A stretch of DNA of 10,000 nt, taken from the NCBI GenBank assembly GCA_015478945.1, contig JABUQX010141829.1, forward strand, positions 1-10,000, given 5' to 3'. The notes beneath the pieces were generated by a model, which was given only the letters and a program-made list of their open reading frames with translations, was not told where the DNA came from and did no database searches. Positions 7,082 through 10,000 of the stretch are shown in pieces. The DNA is from Trachelipus rathkii. Its lineage: Eukaryota > Arthropoda > Malacostraca > Isopoda > Trachelipodidae. The position numbers and the translations under genes were made by a program. How positions within the stretch are numbered: position 1 is the first letter of the stretch; the number at the start of each line of letters is the position of its first letter.

Positions 7082-8136
7082 ATATCTGTGAATAGACAAC
7101 TTTAAAAGGCGTACGGTTCTGACGATATTTTTCCTATGGTTCTCAAAACTTGTGCTGCTGATCTTCTACACTGTCTTGATAAACTGTTCCGTTTCTTTTT
7201 TTTTCTATTTTTACCTTCCATTCATGCAAAAATTTAGCTCTCCATTCAACGTGTGATGAAAAAGTATCATTCTACCGCTTTAGCTTCTGATGTTTCTAAA
7301 ATTTTCCGTTAACAGAAAGAATGGGAAATATCTCAAATCTTCTAATCTTATCTCCAACAGCCAGTATGGTGATCTTCTTTCTGATTCTTCGGCATCTTAT
7401 CTTCGGTATTTCAGTGTATCTTTTGTTGTGGCGCTGGAAATATCGCAAGCCTTTGCTTGAGTCTGGCGCAAAGCTTCGATTTCTGAATATTTCTCTTTCG
7501 ATAACTGTCCTCTCTCCTTTTCCTTCCCTTTGATTTCGGCTGTTATAGATGTCCACCGTTCATTTTTTAAATCTATAAATAGTGGAGCTCCCCAAGTTTC
7601 CCCAGGTTTCCCCAGGTATCTTTCTTCTTTTCATCAATGACCTTCTCTATCATATAATCACCTATCCACTCTCTTACCAACGAGTTCACCTTCATTTCTA
7701 CTGGAATTTTATTTTGAAAGGCGTAGCTCTAATAAACAATTAACTCACGCTAGAAGGCTAACTTGGACCAAATAACTAAATTCTACTTGAAGCATTGAGA
7801 GAAATGTTGTTTTTAATGCTTCAAAAACTTATTTCCTTCATCTTTCTAATTAGACATAATCTTTGTCTTTTAAAACACACACAAAAAATCAAACTTGCAC
7901 TGTATATAAAATTGTTGGTTATACTTTTTCTTTTGACCTTAAATGGGAAAAAACTACTTCTCTTTCTAAGCAAGCTTATAAGAATTTAGGAGCTCATAAT
8001 TTTATCAACTAACCCCAGTTGCTTGTTCATTATAGGGTGTCGTTCTCGTCTGTATGAGTACGTTGCACACATGTGGTGTGGTTTCAATTATACAGCTCTT
8101 CTTGAAAGTTTCAGTCAATTGGTTTTCATATATATA
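7082..8136 (+). pseudogene. Decayed non-LTR retrotransposon reverse transcriptase (Jockey/CR1 type)
   Basis: Reading across frames recovers the RT order of the Jockey/CR1 group. KAYGSDDIFPMVLKTC lies at 7106-7153 (family: GPDxIPxxVLK). KKYHSTALASDVSKIF, at 7259-7306, matches the NYRPIALTSVxSKIF type. LISNSQYG is at about 7347-7370. VVALEISQAF at about 7426-7455 is motif A with its Asp changed to Glu and an in-frame stop after it. INSGAPQ follows at about 7576-7596, and IFLLFINDLL is at 7618-7647. PIHSLTNEFTF at 7661-7693 is motif C, with the catalytic Ala-Asp-Asp box now Thr-Asn-Glu. VVFNASKTYFLHLS follows from 7806, DLKWEK near 7939 and RLYEYVAHMWCG from 8047. At least five frame changes and many stops are needed, so it is certainly dead. 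It ends abruptly at a TA tract. Homology is recognised from memory of the family, not from a search. Confidence 0.88.
7593..7617 (+). repeat. Short tandem duplication TTTCCCCAGG
   Basis: The 10-base unit TTTCCCCAGG occurs twice in tandem, preceded by a partial copy (CCCCAAG). It sits where the PQG motif of the reverse transcriptase should be and coincides with a frame change, so replication slippage probably helped break the gene here. Confidence 0.7.
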
Positions 8137-8735
8137 TATATAAATAAATAGCCAGCCAACGCCAGCCAACCAGCATGCTAACAGCAACAACCTGCATATA
8201 TTGTAGTAGCCAGCAACTGCCAATATTAGCATGCCAACTAGCACCAGCAGCCCATGCAGCCAGCCTTCCTTCATATACTAACCAGCAGTAATAATATGCG
8301 CCACAGCGCTGTGGCAGCCAACCCGCGCTGTATGCTCCCAGCAGCAACCAACAGCAGCCAGCCAGCGCCATGGCGCCAGCCAGCCAACATATATTTATAA
8401 CCCAATAACCAATAATAATAATATATATGTAATAATAACAACCAACAACTAACTATATGCTAACTGTAGTAGCAATAGCCAGCATCGCTACTGGATAATA
8501 ACAATATATTATCAGTAGTAGCCAGCCAGCTGTAATAACCAGTAATAGTAACCATAGCCAACCAATAACCAATGGCAATAGCCATGTAGTATCAGCAGCA
8601 GCCAGTATGGCTCAGCCAGCCAGTAGCCAGCCAACCAACCAGCCAGTAGCCAACCAACCAATAACAACCTTAGCTATGCTAATAGTATAGCCAATAATAG
8701 CCAATATGTATAAGGGTATGTATGTATATGTATAA
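8137..8735. repeat. Second island of the mosaic simple repeat
   Basis: After a TA tract (about 8129-8143) the same words and the same C-over-G strand bias as in 4693-6660 return: AGCCAGCC, AACCAACC, AATAATA, CAGCAGC. A perfect 16-base palindrome lies at 8300-8315. The reverse-strand frames translate to Trp/Leu/Ala/Gly-rich strings and are artefacts. Confidence 0.85.
8300..8315. repeat. Perfect 16-base palindrome
   Basis: GCCACAGCGCTGTGGC equals its own reverse complement over all 16 bases. It interrupts the mosaic repeat. It could be a stem without a loop or a dimeric protein site; nothing nearby indicates a function. Confidence 0.6.
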
Positions 8736-8787
8736 GTCGAAAATGACGCGTCGCTAAGGATAGATGTCCACTCGCGGAACGGAAGGC

Positions 8788-8934
8788 TCTAGCCCCATGA
8801 AACCCCACGTCAACAAAGACGATAGCATCAATGTAACTATGTAACCACTCTGCAGAGAATTGGTTGCAGTATTGGGGCCGTCACCGCGATAAATTTATTA
8901 AAACATAAACCACGTAGCTTGACCTGGGGCTAGA
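8788..8934. repeat. Inverted 10-mer pair TCTAGCCCCA / TGGGGCTAGA
   Basis: TCTAGCCCCA at 8788-8797 is exactly complementary in reverse to TGGGGCTAGA at 8925-8934, with 127 bases between. With one bulged base the pairing extends by AGG on the outside. The right arm ends three bases before the ATG of the transposase-like frame. It may be a subterminal repeat of an old DNA transposon. Confidence 0.55.
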
Positions 8935-8937
8935 CCT

Positions 8938-9170
8938 ATGTTATTGTTGGGTATAATCGAGCGATGGATCATTCACGTAAGAAGCGACTATTATAAACAT
9001 GGAGAAGATAGTGCGTCAACTGTCAAGAGATCAGTGCGCATGCAGATAACAACACTCCACGCCGAAGGACACGGGTACCAGGCGCTTGGTCGACGGTTGG
9101 TGTGATCACACAACGATTGCACGGGGGGTCCAACGGTACCAGGAAACCCTGACTGCTAATAGTGGTTTAG
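8938..9170 (+). pseudogene. Probable Tc1-like transposase N-terminal relic, frameshifted
   Basis: An open frame from the ATG at 8938 to a stop at 9103-9105 (55 codons) ends with ITTLHAEGHGYQALGRRL. The next frame, from about 9098, reads HTTIARGVQRYQET. Together these resemble the first helix-turn-helix of Tc1-type transposases (pattern: LHxxG...IARxL, then S..TTxxRxxxRYxETG), broken by a frameshift within the turn/second helix around 9097-9106. No linker, second helix-turn-helix or DDE catalytic part follows; AT-rich DNA begins within about 60 bases. No terminal inverted repeats were identified with confidence. The assignment rests on a short motif and could be chance or another HTH protein. 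Confidence 0.5.
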
Positions 9171-9257
9171 CCAAAATTTATTAAAATTGGTAATTATTGA
9201 TATTATGAAAAACGATAATTAATTTAATAGGTTTAATAGATTCCTATCTTTGAATTG

Positions 9258-9380
9258 ATATATATATATATATATACTATATATATATATATATATATGC
9301 TGTATAATAGTAATAACTTATAATATATATATATAACAACATATATATATGTAATATATACTATATGTATATACATGTAT
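9258..9380. repeat. (TA)n tracts with interruptions
   Basis: TA runs lie at 9258-9298, about 9322-9335 and about 9340-9375, separated by short AAC and AATAATAAC pieces. It contains a small TATACATGTATA palindrome near 9369. No gene. Confidence 0.9.
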
Positions 9381-9895
9381 AACAACATAACCTTAGCCAG
9401 CCTTGCCTTCGCTGCGCTATTTGTAACAGCAACCAACCCAGCCAGCAGCAACCAGCCAGTAACAATATATAGCATATATAACTCGCCAGCAATAGCCAGC
9501 AGCAACCAGCCAGCCATGTATGTAACCAACCAGCCTTCATAGTATTGTAATAACTATTCTTCATATATATATAGCTAATGTGAAAAAAAATCGTATATAC
9601 CAATAATAATAGTAACAACCAGCAGCCAGCTTAGCCAGCCAGCCAATAACAGCTGTGCGGCGCTGCAACCAGCCAGTGTGGTGTAGCCATGGCCAGTAAC
9701 ATGGCACCCAGCCAGCACCAACAACCAGCAGCAGCCAGCCTTCAGCTGTATATTTGCAACCAACAACCAGCCAGCCAGCGCTGGCATAACCAGCCCTGCC
9801 TTCATGCTATAACAGCTGCTGCTGTAACCAACAACCCAGCACATATTATATTTGTAGCTGTCTTAGTATATAACCAACCAACCAACTTATATATA
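9381..9895. repeat. Third island of the mosaic simple repeat
   Basis: It has the same vocabulary and the same + strand C bias as the two earlier islands: CCAGCCAGC, AACCAACC, CAGCAGCAACC and TATATA. Frames on either strand give low-complexity Trp/Leu/Ala or Gln/Pro strings with no domain. Confidence 0.85.
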
Positions 9896-9946
9896 TATAC
9901 TTTGCTATATATAATATAATATATATATATATATATATATATAATA

Positions 9947-9998
<52 letters not shown>
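9896..9998. repeat. (TA)n microsatellite at window end
   Basis: About 100 bases are almost pure TA with a few phase breaks (for example near 9913-9920 and 9942-9950). The tract reaches the end of the window and probably continues, so its length here is a lower bound. Confidence 0.95.
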
Positions 9999-9999
<1 letters not shown>

Positions 10000-10000
10000 T

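Larger units (their letters stand above)
8736..9257. other. Balanced-composition island between repeats
   Basis: This stretch has normal base composition and CpG dinucleotides up to about 9165, then AT-rich DNA to 9257. It contains the transposase-like relic (8938-9170), an inverted 10-mer (8788-8797 with 8925-8934), a CTCTGCAGAG palindrome (8848-8857), and two copies of a 13-base AT word (8891-8903 and 9174-9186). It reads like an old inserted element whose boundaries I cannot fix. Confidence 0.5.

Noticed and set aside
7296..7556. Overlapping frames on both strands (7296-7556 and 7321-7533)
   Set aside because: They are out-of-frame shadows of the decayed reverse transcriptase, whose motifs lie in another forward frame.
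7795..7989. 64-codon forward frame
   Set aside because: It is out of frame with the FNASKT/DLKWEK blocks of the reverse transcriptase relic.

Overview
The window looks like non-genic DNA from an animal, probably an invertebrate. It is very AT-rich and full of long (TA)n tracts and interrupted simple repeats. It carries relics of three transposable-element classes, and there is no operon-like gene packing. The tRNA primer site (animal initiator-Met type) and the style of the reverse transcriptase relic would fit an arthropod, but I cannot name a species. I see no intact cellular gene, rRNA or functional tRNA gene.

Layout: 1-110 is a short non-repetitive end. 111-601 is (TA)n, (GTAT)n and (AAT)n microsatellite. 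602-1035 is non-repetitive and holds a pair of competing hairpins. 1036-4692 is an LTR retrotransposon with two near-identical 1.25-1.28 kb direct repeats (1036-2313 and 3440-4692), an initiator-Met primer-binding site just after the first, and an internal region that encodes only a Gag-like protein with four zinc knuckles. There is no protease, reverse transcriptase or integrase, so the element is non-autonomous or internally deleted. Each LTR holds a serine-tRNA-like module near its 3' end, and the second LTR has lost its anticodon arm.

4693-6660, 8137-8735 and 9381-9900 are islands of one mosaic repeat built from AGCC/AACC, AGC, AATA and GTAT words. All three have the same strand bias (C-rich, G-poor on +). 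Most long open frames in them are repeat artefacts. 6661-7081 is unassigned. 7082-8136 holds a heavily decayed non-LTR (Jockey/CR1-type) reverse transcriptase that no single reading frame reveals; it can be followed through several frames and has lost its catalytic residues. 8736-9257 is an island of balanced composition with what looks like the frameshifted N-terminal helix-turn-helix region of a Tc1-like transposase. 9258-9380 and 9896-9998 are again (TA)n.

The only open frame I would call coding is the Gag-like one (about 268-298 codons). The window reads as old and medium-age mobile elements lying in a simple-repeat background. The most unusual points are the gag-only element with its tRNA-Ser-like LTR module and the strand-asymmetric mosaic repeat.
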